Part shown: positions 1-8,087 of the stretch, piece after piece
How positions within the stretch are numbered: the stretch's first letter is position 1
Layout: every line of letters starts with the position of its first letter
Assembly: GCA_937872325.1 (NCBI GenBank)
Contig: CALMSN010000120.1
Span: 1 to 41,699 of the forward strand
Length of the DNA: 41,699 bases
DNA from: an uncultured Xanthobacter sp.
GTDB lineage: Bacteria; Pseudomonadota; Alphaproteobacteria; Rhizobiales; Xanthobacteraceae
Reading direction: 5' to 3'
Made by a program: the position numbers and the translations under genes
The notes under the pieces: generated by a model
Databases searched by the model: none
What the model saw: only the letters and a program-made list of their open reading frames with translations
What the model was told of the DNA's origin: nothing

Positions 1-1
1 C

Positions 2-457
2 ACCAAGACCTGGAGCCTGACCGGCTGGCGGGCCCTGGCCGACATCGCGCAGGGGGCGGGGCTCGGGGTCGCGCTGTTCGCTCACGGCGAGGTCCAGCAG
101 CGCCGGGCGGCGGCCATCGCGCAGGGCCATCCGGGGGTGGAGATCCTGCCGCCGGGAGCGCTGGATACGGTGGTGCCGCATCTGGCCACCGCCGCGGGCG
201 TGGTCAGCGTGGATACCGGGCTGGGACATCTGGCGGCGGCGTTCGGGGTGCCGACGGTAGGGCTCTACGGCCCCACCAACCCGCGCCTGACGGGGCTGTT
301 CGGTGCCCGGGTGCGGGAGCTGGGCGCGCACCGGCCGTGCGCCCCGTGCGAGGCGACGCGCTGCCGCATCGCACCCGGGGTGGGGGAGGGGCCGCCCTGC
401 ATGAGCGATCACGCGGCGACGGCCGTCTGGTCGGCGCTTCTCGAGCTGATGCGCTGA
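2..457 (+). CDS. waaC: lipopolysaccharide heptosyltransferase I, 3' part only
   Basis: The reading frame is open from base 2, so the gene starts upstream of the window. About 151 C-terminal residues remain. Glycosyltransferase family 9 enzymes of this kind add L-glycero-D-manno-heptose to the Kdo region of lipid A at the inner face of the cytoplasmic membrane. The visible part holds the nucleotide-sugar binding half. SVDTGLGHLAAAFGVPTVGLYGPT matches the family's D-T-G-x-x-H-L-A-A signature and the following Y-G-P-T. The lead-in TKTWSLTGWRALADIA also fits WaaC better than WaaF. A cysteine-rich stretch near the end (PCAPCEATRC) is common in this family. WaaC versus another GT9 member is not fully settled because the N-terminus is missing. 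Confidence 0.8.
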   Translation, partial: TKTWSLTGWRALADIAQGAGLGVALFAHGEVQQRRAAAIAQGHPGVEILPPGALDTVVPHLATAAGVVSVDTGLGHLAAAFGVPTVGLYGPTNPRLTGLFGARVRELGAHRPCAPCEATRCRIAPGVGEGPPCMSDHAATAVWSALLELMR

Positions 458-520
458 CGGACCGGCACCTTCGACGCCGGGATTAATCGGCTGGAAACCG
501 CGACCGGCGAGGATGCGGCC

Positions 521-835
521 ATGCAGAGCCGATCCCGCCTCCAGTCGATCCTCGCGACCCTCGCCCTTCATGCGGCCGCCGCCGCGATGATCGGCTATTT
601 CGCCTACAACGCCTACACCGGCGAGTATGGCCTGATGGCGCGCCGCAACTACGACCAGGACATGCAGCGCCTGCAGGGCGAGCTCGCCGCCATCACCGCG
701 CAGCGCAAGGCGATGGAGCACAAGGTGTCGCTTCTCGACCCCCGCCGGCTGGATCCGGACATGCTGGATGAGCAGGGCCGCCGCGAGCTCAACTTCATCA
801 ATGCCAAGGATATCGTGCTGCTTCGCAGCAAATGA
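521..835 (+). CDS. FtsB/DivIC-family septum formation initiator protein
   Basis: A 104-residue bitopic membrane protein. A short cytoplasmic N-terminus is followed by one membrane helix (about residues 10-30, rich in Ala and aromatics) and then a periplasmic coiled coil (about 40-75, with QRLQGELAAITAQRKAMEHK). The tail RRELNFINAKDIVLL matches the conserved end of alphaproteobacterial DivIC/FtsB-like proteins. In the family, FtsB joins FtsL and FtsQ to activate septal peptidoglycan synthesis. It commonly lies directly upstream of pdhA in alphaproteobacteria, as here. The start ATG at 521 follows a GAGGATG purine-rich stretch. The family call is firm, but the name FtsB rests on fold and position rather than close identity. 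Confidence 0.85.
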   Translation: MQSRSRLQSILATLALHAAAAAMIGYFAYNAYTGEYGLMARRNYDQDMQRLQGELAAITAQRKAMEHKVSLLDPRRLDPDMLDEQGRRELNFINAKDIVLLRSK

Positions 836-862
836 ACCGGATTTCAGCTCATACAGTAAATA

Positions 863-877
863 AACCAAATTCTGGTT
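863..877. promoter_or_regulatory. inverted repeat upstream of pdhA (AACCA-N5-TGGTT)
   Basis: A perfect 5-bp inverted repeat with a 5-nt spacer lies in the only AT-rich stretch between the ftsB-like gene and pdhA. Its size suits a dimeric repressor site. The half-site order is the reverse of the E. coli PdhR operator (TTGGT-N3-ACCAA), so identity with PdhR is not claimed. Confidence 0.35.
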
Positions 878-878
878 C

Positions 879-899
879 ATTCATTCAAAATCAATGAAT
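879..899. promoter_or_regulatory. second inverted repeat upstream of pdhA (ATTCATT-N7-AATGAAT)
   Basis: Perfect 7-bp arms with a 7-nt spacer begin one base after the 863-877 repeat. The 21-bp element lies about 100 nt before the pdhA start codon and is strikingly AT-rich for this genome. It could be an operator or part of the pdh promoter region. No regulator can be named from the sequence. Confidence 0.4.
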
Positions 900-999
900 T
901 ACAAGATGTTGCGGTGCAGCACGATGAAATTCAGGCTTTGAAGGCGAACGCAGGTGCGTTAGGAAAGCGCCAGCTTCCAGCGCACCCCAGAGGACGCCG

Positions 1000-2022
1000 A
1001 TGGCCCCCAGGAAAACGTCTGCCGCCGCCACCGCCTCCCGCGGCGCCGCAACGGCCGATCCTCAGTTCACCAAGGACGAGGACCTCCACGCCTACCGCGA
1101 GATGCTTCTGATCCGCCGCTTCGAGGAGAAGGCGGGCCAGATGTACGGCATGGGCCTCATCGGCGGCTTCTGCCACCTCTATATCGGCCAGGAGGCCGTG
1201 GTGGTGGGCATGCAGATGGCCATGAGGGCCGGCGACCAGGTCATCACCGGCTACCGCGACCACGGCCACATGCTGGCCGCGGGCATGAATGCGGACGGCG
1301 TCATGGCCGAGCTCACCGGCCGCCGCGGCGGCTATTCCCGGGGCAAGGGCGGCTCGATGCACATGTTCAGCATCGAGAAGCAGTTCTTCGGCGGGCACGG
1401 CATCGTCGGCGCCCAGGTATCGCTCGGCACCGGCCTCGCCTTCGCCGATCGCTACAAGGAGAACGGCAACGTCTCCGTCACCTATTTCGGCGACGGCGCG
1501 GCCAACCAGGGCCAGGTCTACGAGAGCTTCAACATGGCGGAGCTCTGGAAGCTCCCCGTGGTCTACGTGATCGAGAACAACAAGTACGCCATGGGCACCT
1601 CGGTGAACCGCGCCTCGGCCCAGACCGACTTCTCCCGGCGCGGCGTCTCCTTCAACATTCCCGGCGAGAAGGTGGACGGCATGGACGTCCGCGCCGTGAA
1701 GGCCGCCGGCGAGCGCGCCCTGGGCTTCGCCCGCGACGGCAAGGGCCCCTACATCCTCGAAATGGCGACCTACCGCTATCGTGGCCACTCCATGTCGGAT
1801 CCGGCGAAGTACCGGTCCAAGGAGGAGGTCCAGAAGATGCGGACCGAGCACGATCCCATTGAGCAGACCCGGGTCCGGCTCATGGAGAGCCACTCCATCA
1901 CCGAGGAGGAGCTCAAGAAGATCGACGGCGAGATCCGCGAGATCGTCGCCGGGGCGGCCGACTTCGCCACCACCGATCCGGAGCCGGATATCTCCGAGCT
2001 CTACACCGACATCCTGCGCTGA
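1000..2022 (+). CDS. pdhA: pyruvate dehydrogenase E1 component, alpha subunit
   Basis: A 340-residue thiamine-diphosphate-dependent E1 alpha subunit. With PdhB it decarboxylates pyruvate and reductively acetylates the lipoyl arms of the complex. The ThDP/Mg motif GDGAANQG begins at residue 164 and continues to IENNKYAMGT (NN at 193-194). The YRYRGHSMSDP loop, equivalent to the phosphorylation loop of mitochondrial E1 alpha, lies in the last third. The first 20 residues are a low-complexity Ala/Thr extension. The start ATG at 1000 follows an AGAGGAC ribosome binding site. It heads a same-strand run with the membrane-protein gene, pdhB and pdhC. The two inverted repeats at 863-899 may regulate it. 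Length and motifs are standard for alphaproteobacteria. Confidence 0.97.
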   Translation: MAPRKTSAAATASRGAATADPQFTKDEDLHAYREMLLIRRFEEKAGQMYGMGLIGGFCHLYIGQEAVVVGMQMAMRAGDQVITGYRDHGHMLAAGMNADGVMAELTGRRGGYSRGKGGSMHMFSIEKQFFGGHGIVGAQVSLGTGLAFADRYKENGNVSVTYFGDGAANQGQVYESFNMAELWKLPVVYVIENNKYAMGTSVNRASAQTDFSRRGVSFNIPGEKVDGMDVRAVKAAGERALGFARDGKGPYILEMATYRYRGHSMSDPAKYRSKEEVQKMRTEHDPIEQTRVRLMESHSITEEELKKIDGEIREIVAGAADFATTDPEPDISELYTDILR

Positions 2023-2030
2023 GGCCGGCG

Positions 2031-2387
2031 ATGGCCGCCGCGTTCCACGTCCTCGCCGTCGTCGCGGTGCTGGTCGCGATCGGCGCCTGGGGCGTTGCGG
2101 TCTATCTCGGCATCGAGGCCCTGCGCGCCAACCGGGCGCGGGGCCTCGCCAATCCACCGTCCGCCTTCGCGCTGCTGGTGGCCTGGCCGTTCGCCGTGCG
2201 CGGCCCGGCCGCCGAGAGCGAACGCCATGCGGTGCGGGCCGGCAAGGCCGCCGTCGCCTTCTTCGTGGCGCTGACCCTCTGCGTCGCCGCGATCTCCGCC
2301 TACACCAACCTCACCATGAAGCGTCCGTCCTCCGCACCGTCGGGCCATGCCCCCGGCGCCGCGGCCCCGGCGCCGAGCAAGAGCTGA
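2031..2387 (+). CDS. small two-helix membrane protein between pdhA and pdhB, function unknown
   Basis: A 118-residue protein of no family I recognise. It has a membrane helix at about residues 6-28, a semi-hydrophobic segment at 43-55 and a second helix at about 73-93. The C-terminal tail is Pro/Ala/Ser-rich. The gene starts 8 nt after pdhA and ends 6 nt before pdhB, so it is almost certainly cotranscribed and translationally linked with them. Codon use and GC match the neighbours, and the hydrophobic pattern argues for a real protein. No catalytic motif is visible. It might tether or serve the complex at the membrane, but nothing in the sequence shows this. Confidence 0.75.
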   Translation: MAAAFHVLAVVAVLVAIGAWGVAVYLGIEALRANRARGLANPPSAFALLVAWPFAVRGPAAESERHAVRAGKAAVAFFVALTLCVAAISAYTNLTMKRPSSAPSGHAPGAAAPAPSKS

Positions 2388-2393
2388 ACTGCC

Positions 2394-3767
2394 ATGGCCA
2401 TCGACGTTCTGATGCCGGCCCTGTCTCCCACCATGGAGAAGGGCAACCTCACCAAGTGGGTGAAAAAAGAGGGCGATGTGGTCAAGTCCGGCGACGTCCT
2501 CGCCGAGATCGAGACCAACAAGGCCACCATGGAGGTGGAGGCGGTGGACGAAGGCATTCTCGGCCGGATCCTGGTGCCGGAAGGCAGCCAGGACGTGGCC
2601 GTGAACACGCCCATCGCCACCATCGTCGCCGAGGGCGAGGATGCCAGCGCCGCGCCCGCAGCCGCCGCCCCGGCGCCCAAGGCTGTCGAGAGCGCTCCGG
2701 CAGCTCCGGCGCCTGTGGTCGCGGCCCCGGCGGTGGTATCGAGCCCCGCCCCGGCGCCCGAGCTCGAGGTTCCCGCCGGAACCGAGTTCGTATCGCAGAC
2801 GGTCCGCGAGGCCCTGCGCGACGCCATGGCCGAGGAGATGCGGCGCGACGGCACCGTTTTCGTGATGGGTGAGGAGGTCGCCGAATACCAGGGCGCCTAC
2901 AAGATCACCCAGGGCCTGCTGCAGGAGTTCGGCGCCCGGCGGGTGGTGGATACCCCGATCACCGAGCACGGCTTCGCCGGCATCGGCGTCGGCGCGGCGC
3001 TGTCGGGCCTTCGCCCGATCATCGAGTTCATGACCTTCAACTTCGCCATGCAGGCGATCGACCACATCATCAACTCGGCGGCCAAGACGCTGTACATGTC
3101 CGGCGGCCAGATGGGCTGCTCGATCGTGTTCCGCGGCCCCAACGGCGCCGCCGCCCGGGTGGGCGCCCAGCACAGCCAGGACTATGCCGCCTGGTATTCC
3201 AACGTGCCGGGGCTGAAGGTCATCGCCCCCTATACCGCCGCCGACGCCAAGGGCCTGCTGAAGGCCGCCATCCGCGATCCGAACCCGGTGATCTTCCTGG
3301 AGAACGAGATCCTCTACGGCCACTCGTTCGAGGTGCCGAAGCTGGACGACTTCGTGCTGCCCATCGGCAAGGCGCGCATCGCCCGGCCGGGCAAGGACGT
3401 GACGCTGGTCTCCTTCTCCATCGGCATGACCTACGCGCTGAAGGCCGCCGACGAGCTGGCCAAGCTCGGCATCGAGGCCGAGGTGATCGACCTGCGCACC
3501 ATCCGCCCGATGGACGTGGAGACCATCGTCGCCTCGGTGAAGAAGACCGGCCGCTGCGTCACGGTGGAGGAGGGCTGGCCGCAGTCCGGCATCGGTGCCG
3601 AGATCATCGCCCAGCTCATGGACAAGGCCTTCGACTACCTCGACGCCCCGGTGCTGCGGGTGACCGGCAAGGACGTGCCCATGCCGTATGCCGCCAACCT
3701 CGAAAAGCTGGCGCTACCTTCGGTGGCCGAGGTGATCACCGCGGTCAACGCCGTGACCTATCGCTGA
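2394..3767 (+). CDS. pdhB: pyruvate dehydrogenase E1 beta subunit with N-terminal lipoyl domain
   Basis: 457 residues. Residues 1-80 form a biotinyl/lipoyl domain (lipoyl lysine K43), 85-130 an Ala/Pro-rich flexible linker, and 131-457 the transketolase-like E1 beta core. A lipoyl domain fused to E1 beta is typical of alphaproteobacteria. It gives the complex extra swinging arms beside those of PdhC. The residue before the lipoyl lysine is Asn (ETNKATME) rather than the usual Asp. The lipoyl-domain DNA is about 87% identical to that of pdhC. Core motifs include [33 protein letters not shown] and [13 protein letters not shown]. The start ATG at 2394 gives the canonical lipoyl N-terminus. Confidence 0.97.
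   Translation: MAIDVLMPALSPTMEKGNLTKWVKKEGDVVKSGDVLAEIETNKATMEVEAVDEGILGRILVPEGSQDVAVNTPIATIVAEGEDASAAPAAAAPAPKAVESAPAAPAPVVAAPAVVSSPAPAPELEVPAGTEFVSQTVREALRDAMAEEMRRDGTVFVMGEEVAEYQGAYKITQGLLQEFGARRVVDTPITEHGFAGIGVGAALSGLRPIIEFMTFNFAMQAIDHIINSAAKTLYMSGGQMGCSIVFRGPNGAAARVGAQHSQDYAAWYSNVPGLKVIAPYTAADAKGLLKAAIRDPNPVIFLENEILYGHSFEVPKLDDFVLPIGKARIARPGKDVTLVSFSIGMTYALKAADELAKLGIEAEVIDLRTIRPMDVETIVASVKKTGRCVTVEEGWPQSGIGAEIIAQLMDKAFDYLDAPVLRVTGKDVPMPYAANLEKLALPSVAEVITAVNAVTYR
2409..2450 (+). repeat. lipoyl-domain direct repeat, pdhB copy
   Basis: These 42 bases are identical to 3901-3942 in pdhC. Over the first 71 codons the two genes differ at 27 of 213 bases by my hand count. Shared synonymous choices, such as a TCT serine codon, point to recent duplication or gene conversion of the lipoyl-domain segment. 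Confidence 0.9.
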
Positions 3768-3776
3768 GGACCGGAA

Positions 3777-3800
3777 GGGGCGGGCGAGGATGCCTGCCCC
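3777..3800 (+). terminator. stem-loop after pdhB
   Basis: A 9-bp stem (GGGGCGGGC with GCCTGCCCC, one G-U pair) and a 6-nt loop begin 9 nt after the pdhB stop. No T-run follows, so it may be a processing or attenuation hairpin between pdhB and pdhC rather than a full terminator. Confidence 0.4.
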
Positions 3801-3885
3801 GGCCAGCTTGCTCCGCCGACCGCTGCCGGGAATGACGCCAAGGGCCGATTTCCCCTGTCTCAACTCGCTTCAAGGGCGCTGACCC

Positions 3886-5241
3886 ATGCCCATCGAGATC
3901 CTGATGCCGGCCCTGTCTCCCACCATGGAGAAGGGCAACCTCGCCAAGTGGCTCAAGAAGGAAGGCGACACCGTCAAGTCCGGCGACGTGATCGCCGAGA
4001 TCGAGACCGACAAGGCCACCATGGAAGTGGAGGCGGTGGACGAAGGCATCCTGGCCAAGATCCTGGTGCCGGAAGGCGCCCAGGACGTGCCGGTGAACCA
4101 GCTCATCGCGGTGCTGGCCGGGGAGGGCGAGGATGTCGCCGCCGCGGCCTCGGGCGCCGGCGGAGCCAAGGCGCCGCCGGCTGCGGCAGCGCCGGCCCCT
4201 GCGGCCGCTACCGCCGCTGCTCCGGCGGCCTCTCCTGCGGCCGCTCCGGCCGCGGCGAGCGCGCCGGTGGCCAACGGGCAGGCCGGGCGGGTTTTCGCCT
4301 CGCCGCTGGCCCGTCGCCTCGCCAAGGAGAAGGGCGTCGAGCTCGGCGCGGTCGCGGGCTCCGGTCCGCACGGGCGCATCGTCGCCCGCGACATCGACGC
4401 GGCCAGGCCCGGTGCGGCAAGCGCCGCTTCGGCCAAGCCGGCGCCGGCCCCTGCGGCCGCCCCCGCTGCCGCTCCGGCGCCCAAGACGGTGGCATCCGCC
4501 CCCGGCGCCGATCAGGTGAAGGCGCTCTACGAGGCCGGCAGCTACGAGGAAATCCCTGCCGACGGCATGCGCAAGACCATCGCCAAGCGGCTGGTGGAGA
4601 GCGAGCAGGTCACCCCCACCTTCTACCTGACGGTGGACTGCGACCTGGACGACCTCAACGCCCTGCGCGAGCAGGTGAACGCCAATGCGCCCAAGGATAA
4701 GGACGGCAAGCCGACCTACAAGGTCTCGGTGAACGACTTCATCATCAAGGCGCTGGCGCTGGCGCTGCAGAAGGTGCCGGCGGCCAACGCGGTGTGGGCG
4801 GAGGACCGGGTCTTGCGCTTCAAGCACTCGGACGTGGGCGTCGCCGTGGCCATCGACGGCGGCCTCTATGCCCCGGTGGTGAAGAAGGCGGAGCTGAAGA
4901 CGCTCTCGGCCATCTCCAACGAGATGCGCGACCTCGCTGGCCGCGCCCGCAACAAGAAGCTGAAGCCGGAGGAGTATTCCGGCGGCGCGACCTCGGTGTC
5001 GAACCTCGGCATGATGGGGGTGCGCAACTTCATCGCCATCATCAACGCGCCGCAGTCGTCCATCCTGGCGGTGGGCACCTCGGAGCAGCGGGCGGTGGTG
5101 CGCAAGGGCGCGCTGACGGCGGTGACCCAGATGACGGTGTCGCTCACCTGCGACCACCGGGTGATGGACGGCGCGCTGGGCGCCGACCTGCTCGCCGCCT
5201 TCAAGGGGTTCATCGAGAAGCCCATGAGCATGCTCGTCTAG
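3886..5241 (+). CDS. pdhC: pyruvate dehydrogenase E2, dihydrolipoamide acetyltransferase
   Basis: 451 residues. The lipoyl domain occupies 1-80 with K43 in ETDKATME. An Ala/Pro linker covers 85-135, the peripheral subunit-binding domain 136-171 ([15 protein letters not shown]...[12 protein letters not shown]), and a second Ala/Pro linker 172-210. The catalytic domain runs from about 222 and ends with DHRVMDGA (His424, Asp428). It transfers acetyl groups from lipoamide to CoA and forms the structural core that binds E1 and E3. It has one lipoyl domain, with PdhB supplying another. A 118-nt gap containing a stem-loop separates it from pdhB. The start at 3886 follows CAAGGGCGC and gives the canonical N-terminus. 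Confidence 0.97.
   Translation: MPIEILMPALSPTMEKGNLAKWLKKEGDTVKSGDVIAEIETDKATMEVEAVDEGILAKILVPEGAQDVPVNQLIAVLAGEGEDVAAAASGAGGAKAPPAAAAPAPAAATAAAPAASPAAAPAAASAPVANGQAGRVFASPLARRLAKEKGVELGAVAGSGPHGRIVARDIDAARPGAASAASAKPAPAPAAAPAAAPAPKTVASAPGADQVKALYEAGSYEEIPADGMRKTIAKRLVESEQVTPTFYLTVDCDLDDLNALREQVNANAPKDKDGKPTYKVSVNDFIIKALALALQKVPAANAVWAEDRVLRFKHSDVGVAVAIDGGLYAPVVKKAELKTLSAISNEMRDLAGRARNKKLKPEEYSGGATSVSNLGMMGVRNFIAIINAPQSSILAVGTSEQRAVVRKGALTAVTQMTVSLTCDHRVMDGALGADLLAAFKGFIEKPMSMLV
3901..3942 (+). repeat. lipoyl-domain direct repeat, pdhC copy
   Basis: Identical over 42 bases to 2409-2450 in pdhB. It is the best-conserved part of an 87%-identical segment spanning both lipoyl domains. Confidence 0.9.
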
Positions 5242-5250
5242 AGCATGCTC
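5226..5250. repeat. two copies of palindrome GAGCATGCTC around the pdhC stop
   Basis: The 10-bp palindrome occurs at 5226-5235 inside the last codons and again at 5241-5250 across the stop. A related palindrome, GGGCATGCCC, lies at 5277-5286. Each copy is self-complementary and the two can also pair with each other, which may form a 3'-end structure. Confidence 0.5.
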
Positions 5251-5377
5251 AGAGCTGAGACGGGCATGCGCGTCCAGGGCATGCCCGGCAAGGCGTTCTC
5301 AGGCGGGGCGGCACGCTCGCCCGGGATGCGGGCCCCGGGGCATGCGGTGCGCGCCTGGGTGGCGTGAGGAGGCTGCG

Positions 5378-5442
5378 CCGGCCCTTCGGCCGGGGCGGAA
5401 ACTCTGGCGGGGCTGCGCCAGATCAAGTCGCGGCCTTCGGCC
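5378..5442. repeat. pair of GGCC-TTC-GGCC type hairpins between pdhC and the ydcH-like gene
   Basis: CCGGCC-CTTC-GGCCGG lies at 5378-5393 and GGCC-TTC-GGCC at 5432-5442. Similar hairpins recur at 7964-7978 and 8377-8400, suggesting a small recurrent intergenic motif. The rest of the 256-nt gap shows no gene. Confidence 0.4.
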
Positions 5443-5497
5443 CCGGTGTAGCAGCGCCCCGGCACGCCGGGCCCTGCCGGCGGAAAGAGAGAGACAG

Positions 5498-5734
5498 ATG
5501 AGCCACACCCCCCACGAACTCGCCGAAGACTTCCCGGAATATGTCGAGAAGATTCAGGCGCTGAAGACCTCGAACACGCACTTCGCCAAGCTGTTCGACG
5601 CCTACCACGAGGTCAATCGCGCGGTTCATCGCGCCGAGACCGACGTGGAGCCCATGAGCGACGCCGATACCGAGGCTTTGCGTCGCGAGCGGATGCGGCT
5701 GAAGGACGAGATCTACGCTCTTCTGGCCGCGTGA
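5498..5734 (+). CDS. YdcH/DUF465-family small protein
   Basis: A 78-residue, highly charged, mostly helical protein. It carries the family's layout: an acidic N-terminus, FAKLFDAYHEVNRAVHRAE in the middle, and a C-terminal LRRERMRLKDEIYALL helix predicted to form a coiled coil. DUF465 proteins resemble SlyX-like helical hairpins and have no established biochemical role. The start ATG at 5498 follows a GAAAGAGAGAGA purine run. The frame is open upstream to 5342, but that stretch has no protein character. It lies between pdhC and a nucleoside deoxyribosyltransferase-like gene on the same strand. Confidence 0.9.
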   Translation: MSHTPHELAEDFPEYVEKIQALKTSNTHFAKLFDAYHEVNRAVHRAETDVEPMSDADTEALRRERMRLKDEIYALLAA

Positions 5735-5758
5735 GCGCGCTGCGAGCCTCGCGCAAGC

Positions 5759-5780
5759 GGAGGCGGATCCATCCGCCTCC
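5759..5780 (+). terminator. stem-loop after the ydcH-like gene
   Basis: Perfect 10-bp arms (GGAGGCGGAT and ATCCGCCTCC) around a CC dinucleotide lie 25 nt after the stop. The tip would open to a larger loop. No T-run follows, so termination efficiency is uncertain. Confidence 0.5.
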
Positions 5781-5855
5781 CGTCCGCGGGGCTCGAAGGC
5801 TGAAAGACCAATGCTGTCCGCCGACAGCGCCGCAAGCCGGGGAGGCCCGCACGAG

Positions 5856-6461
5856 ATGAAGCTCTACCTGGCCGGCCCCGAAGTCTTCCTTGAAGACGCC
5901 CGCGAGATCGGCGCGCGCAAGAAGGCGCTGTGCGCCGCCTATGGCTTCACCGGCCTTTACCCGCTGGATCCCGCCGGGCTCGAGGCGAACGACAGCCGGG
6001 CGGGAGCCGCCATCTTCGCCGCTAATCTCGACCTGATGCGACAAGCCGATGTCATATTGGCCAATCTCACGCCCTTCCGCGGCATCGGCGCCGATGCGGG
6101 CACCGCGTTCGAGCTGGGCTTCTGCCACGGCCTCGGCAAGCCGGTGGCCGCCTATTCCGCCGTGCCGGGGGAGTTGAAGCACCGCGCCCTCGCCGCCATC
6201 GGGATCGCCGACGCTGCGCCGGAGGCGAGCGGGGAAAGCGGGCCGATCCTGCTGGCCGATGGCTGCCAGGTGGAGGATTTCGGCCACTTCGACAATCTGA
6301 TGCTGGCCGAGGCGGTGCTCGCCGGCGGCCTTGCCGTGGTCACGGCGGACGAGGCCGCCGCCGATCCGCTGCGCGATCTCACCGTTTTCGAGCAGGCGCT
6401 GGCCGCCCTGGCGGATGCCAGGGGGCGGGGCGCGCTCGCCGTCACCGGGGCCGGCACCTGA
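5856..6461 (+). CDS. nucleoside 2-deoxyribosyltransferase-family protein
   Basis: 201 residues from the ATG at 5856, which follows GGGGAGG by 10 nt. An ATG at 5811 would add 15 residues without family character. MKLYLAGPEVF is the family N-terminus. DVILANLTPF followed by GADAGTAFELGF contains the likely catalytic glutamate, E86. Family members cleave or transfer 2-deoxyribose between nucleobases in salvage or damaged-nucleotide clearance. Some relatives act only as N-glycosidases on deoxynucleotides. Substrate cannot be told from sequence. The gene sits between the PDH genes and lpdA with no obvious functional link, and its stop is 72 nt before lpdA. Confidence 0.85.
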   Translation: MKLYLAGPEVFLEDAREIGARKKALCAAYGFTGLYPLDPAGLEANDSRAGAAIFAANLDLMRQADVILANLTPFRGIGADAGTAFELGFCHGLGKPVAAYSAVPGELKHRALAAIGIADAAPEASGESGPILLADGCQVEDFGHFDNLMLAEAVLAGGLAVVTADEAAADPLRDLTVFEQALAALADARGRGALAVTGAGT

Positions 6462-6533
6462 GGCCGCGCCCGTTCCATGTCCACCAGCCGGCCGAAGCGG
6501 GCCCGGCGCGATATTCTGCCGAGGAGAGCAGCC

Positions 6534-7949
6534 ATGGCTGAGAGTTACGACATCATCGTCATCGGCGGCGGGCCCGGCGGCTATGTCGCCGCCATCCGCG
6601 CCGCCCAGCTCGGCTTCAAGACCGCGGTGGTGGAGAAGAGCCATCTCGGCGGCATCTGCCTCAACTGGGGCTGCATCCCCACCAAGGCCCTGCTGCGCTC
6701 GGCCGAGATCTACCATTACATGGAGCACGCCAAGGACTACGGCCTCTCGGCCGAGAAGGTGAGCTTCGACCCCGCGGCGGTGGTGAAGCGCTCGCGCGGC
6801 ATCTCGGCCCAGCTCGCCACCGGCGTCGGCTTCCTGCTGGCCAAGAACAAGATCGACGTGATCTGGGGCAAGGCGGAGTTCACCGCGCCCGGCAAGCTGA
6901 AGGTGGAGGCGTCCGCCAACCCGCCGAAGGGCGCCAAGGGCGGCGGCGACTACACCGCCAAGCACATCATCATCGCCACCGGCGCCCGCCCGCGCGCGCT
7001 GCCCGGGCTGGAGCCGGACAAGAAGCTGATCTGGACCTACTTCGACGCCATGGTGCCGGAGAAGATGCCGAAAAGCCTGGTGGTGATGGGCTCGGGCGCC
7101 ATCGGCATCGAGTTCGCCTCGTTCTACCGCACCATGGGCGCCGAGGTGACGGTGGTGGAGGTGCTGCCGCAGATCCTGCCCGTGGAGGACGAGGAGATCG
7201 CCGCCATCGCCCGCAAGCGGTTCGAGAAGCTGGGCATGAAGATCCTCTCCGGGGCCAAGGTGGAGGGGGTGACCAAGCACGCCGATTCCATCACCGCCCA
7301 CGTCCTCGACGAGAAGGGCAAGAAGCTGGACATCACCGCCGACCGGCTGATCTCCGCCGTCGGCGTGGTGGGCAACGTGGAGGGCCTGGGCCTCGAGGCC
7401 ATCGGGGTGAAGACCGAGCGCGGCATCATCGTCGCCGATCCCTATGGCCGCACCAGCGTGCCGGGCGTCTACGCCATCGGCGACATCGCCGGCCCCCCCA
7501 TGCTGGCCCACAAGGCCGAGCACGAGGGGGTGATCTGCGTCGAGACCATCAAGGGCCTGCACACCCACCCCATGGACAAGAACAAGATCCCCGGCTGCAC
7601 CTACTGCACGCCGCAGATCGCCTCCGTGGGCCTCACCGAGAAGAAGGCCAAGGAGCAGGGCCGCCAGGTGAAGGTGGGCCGCTTCCCCTTCATCGGCAAC
7701 GGCAAGGCCATCGCGCTCGGCGAGCCGGACGGCATGGTGAAGACCATCTTCGACGCCAAGACCGGCGAACTGCTCGGCGCCCACATGGTGGGGGCGGAGG
7801 TGACCGAGCTGATCCAGGGCTTCGTCGTCGCCATGAACCTGGAGACCACCGAGGAGGAGCTGATCCACACGGTGTTCCCGCATCCCACCTTATCCGAAAT
7901 GATGCATGAAAGCGTCATGGCGGCGTACGGACGGGCGATCCATATCTAG
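6534..7949 (+). CDS. lpdA: dihydrolipoamide dehydrogenase (E3)
   Basis: 471 residues from the ATG at 6534, preceded by GAGGAGAG. An upstream ATG at 6477 would add 19 residues before the FAD motif. The N-terminal GGGPGGYVAA binds FAD. The redox-active disulfide is C42/C47 in GGICLNWGCIPTK. The NAD-binding motif GSGAIGIEFASF lies in the middle, and the C-terminal HPTLSE gives the catalytic His450/Glu455 pair. The enzyme reoxidises the lipoyl groups of PdhB and PdhC with NAD. An extra Gly/Lys-rich loop (PPKGAKGGGDY) lies before the second nucleotide-binding domain. Position downstream of pdhABC makes it the PDH E3, although it may also serve other 2-oxoacid complexes. Confidence 0.96.
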   Translation: MAESYDIIVIGGGPGGYVAAIRAAQLGFKTAVVEKSHLGGICLNWGCIPTKALLRSAEIYHYMEHAKDYGLSAEKVSFDPAAVVKRSRGISAQLATGVGFLLAKNKIDVIWGKAEFTAPGKLKVEASANPPKGAKGGGDYTAKHIIIATGARPRALPGLEPDKKLIWTYFDAMVPEKMPKSLVVMGSGAIGIEFASFYRTMGAEVTVVEVLPQILPVEDEEIAAIARKRFEKLGMKILSGAKVEGVTKHADSITAHVLDEKGKKLDITADRLISAVGVVGNVEGLGLEAIGVKTERGIIVADPYGRTSVPGVYAIGDIAGPPMLAHKAEHEGVICVETIKGLHTHPMDKNKIPGCTYCTPQIASVGLTEKKAKEQGRQVKVGRFPFIGNGKAIALGEPDGMVKTIFDAKTGELLGAHMVGAEVTELIQGFVVAMNLETTEEELIHTVFPHPTLSEMMHESVMAAYGRAIHI

Positions 7950-8004
7950 GGGCGGATGCCCTGCGGCCGTTCCGGCCGGGGGGGTGGATCCGTCATCCTT
8001 TTCC

Positions 8005-8033
8005 GGGAGCGCCGGCCTCGAGCCAGCGCTCCC
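8005..8033 (+). terminator. stem-loop after lpdA
   Basis: Perfect 8-bp arms GGGAGCGC and GCGCTCCC enclose a 13-nt loop, 55 nt after the lpdA stop. A weaker CGGCC-N5-GGCCG hairpin precedes it at 7964-7978. Neither has a T-run. Confidence 0.5.
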
Positions 8034-8087
8034 CGCCAATACCGGCGGCGGGCGGCATGCGGCTCGCGGGCAGAACGAGAGACCTCG

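Noticed and set aside
863..877. E. coli-type PdhR operator
   Set aside because: The half-sites are in inverted order relative to the PdhR site and the spacer differs. No PdhR gene is in the window.
5613..7883. 756-codon minus-strand frame opposite the deoxyribosyltransferase-like gene and lpdA
   Set aside because: Low-complexity antisense shadow; both plus-strand genes have full catalytic motifs.
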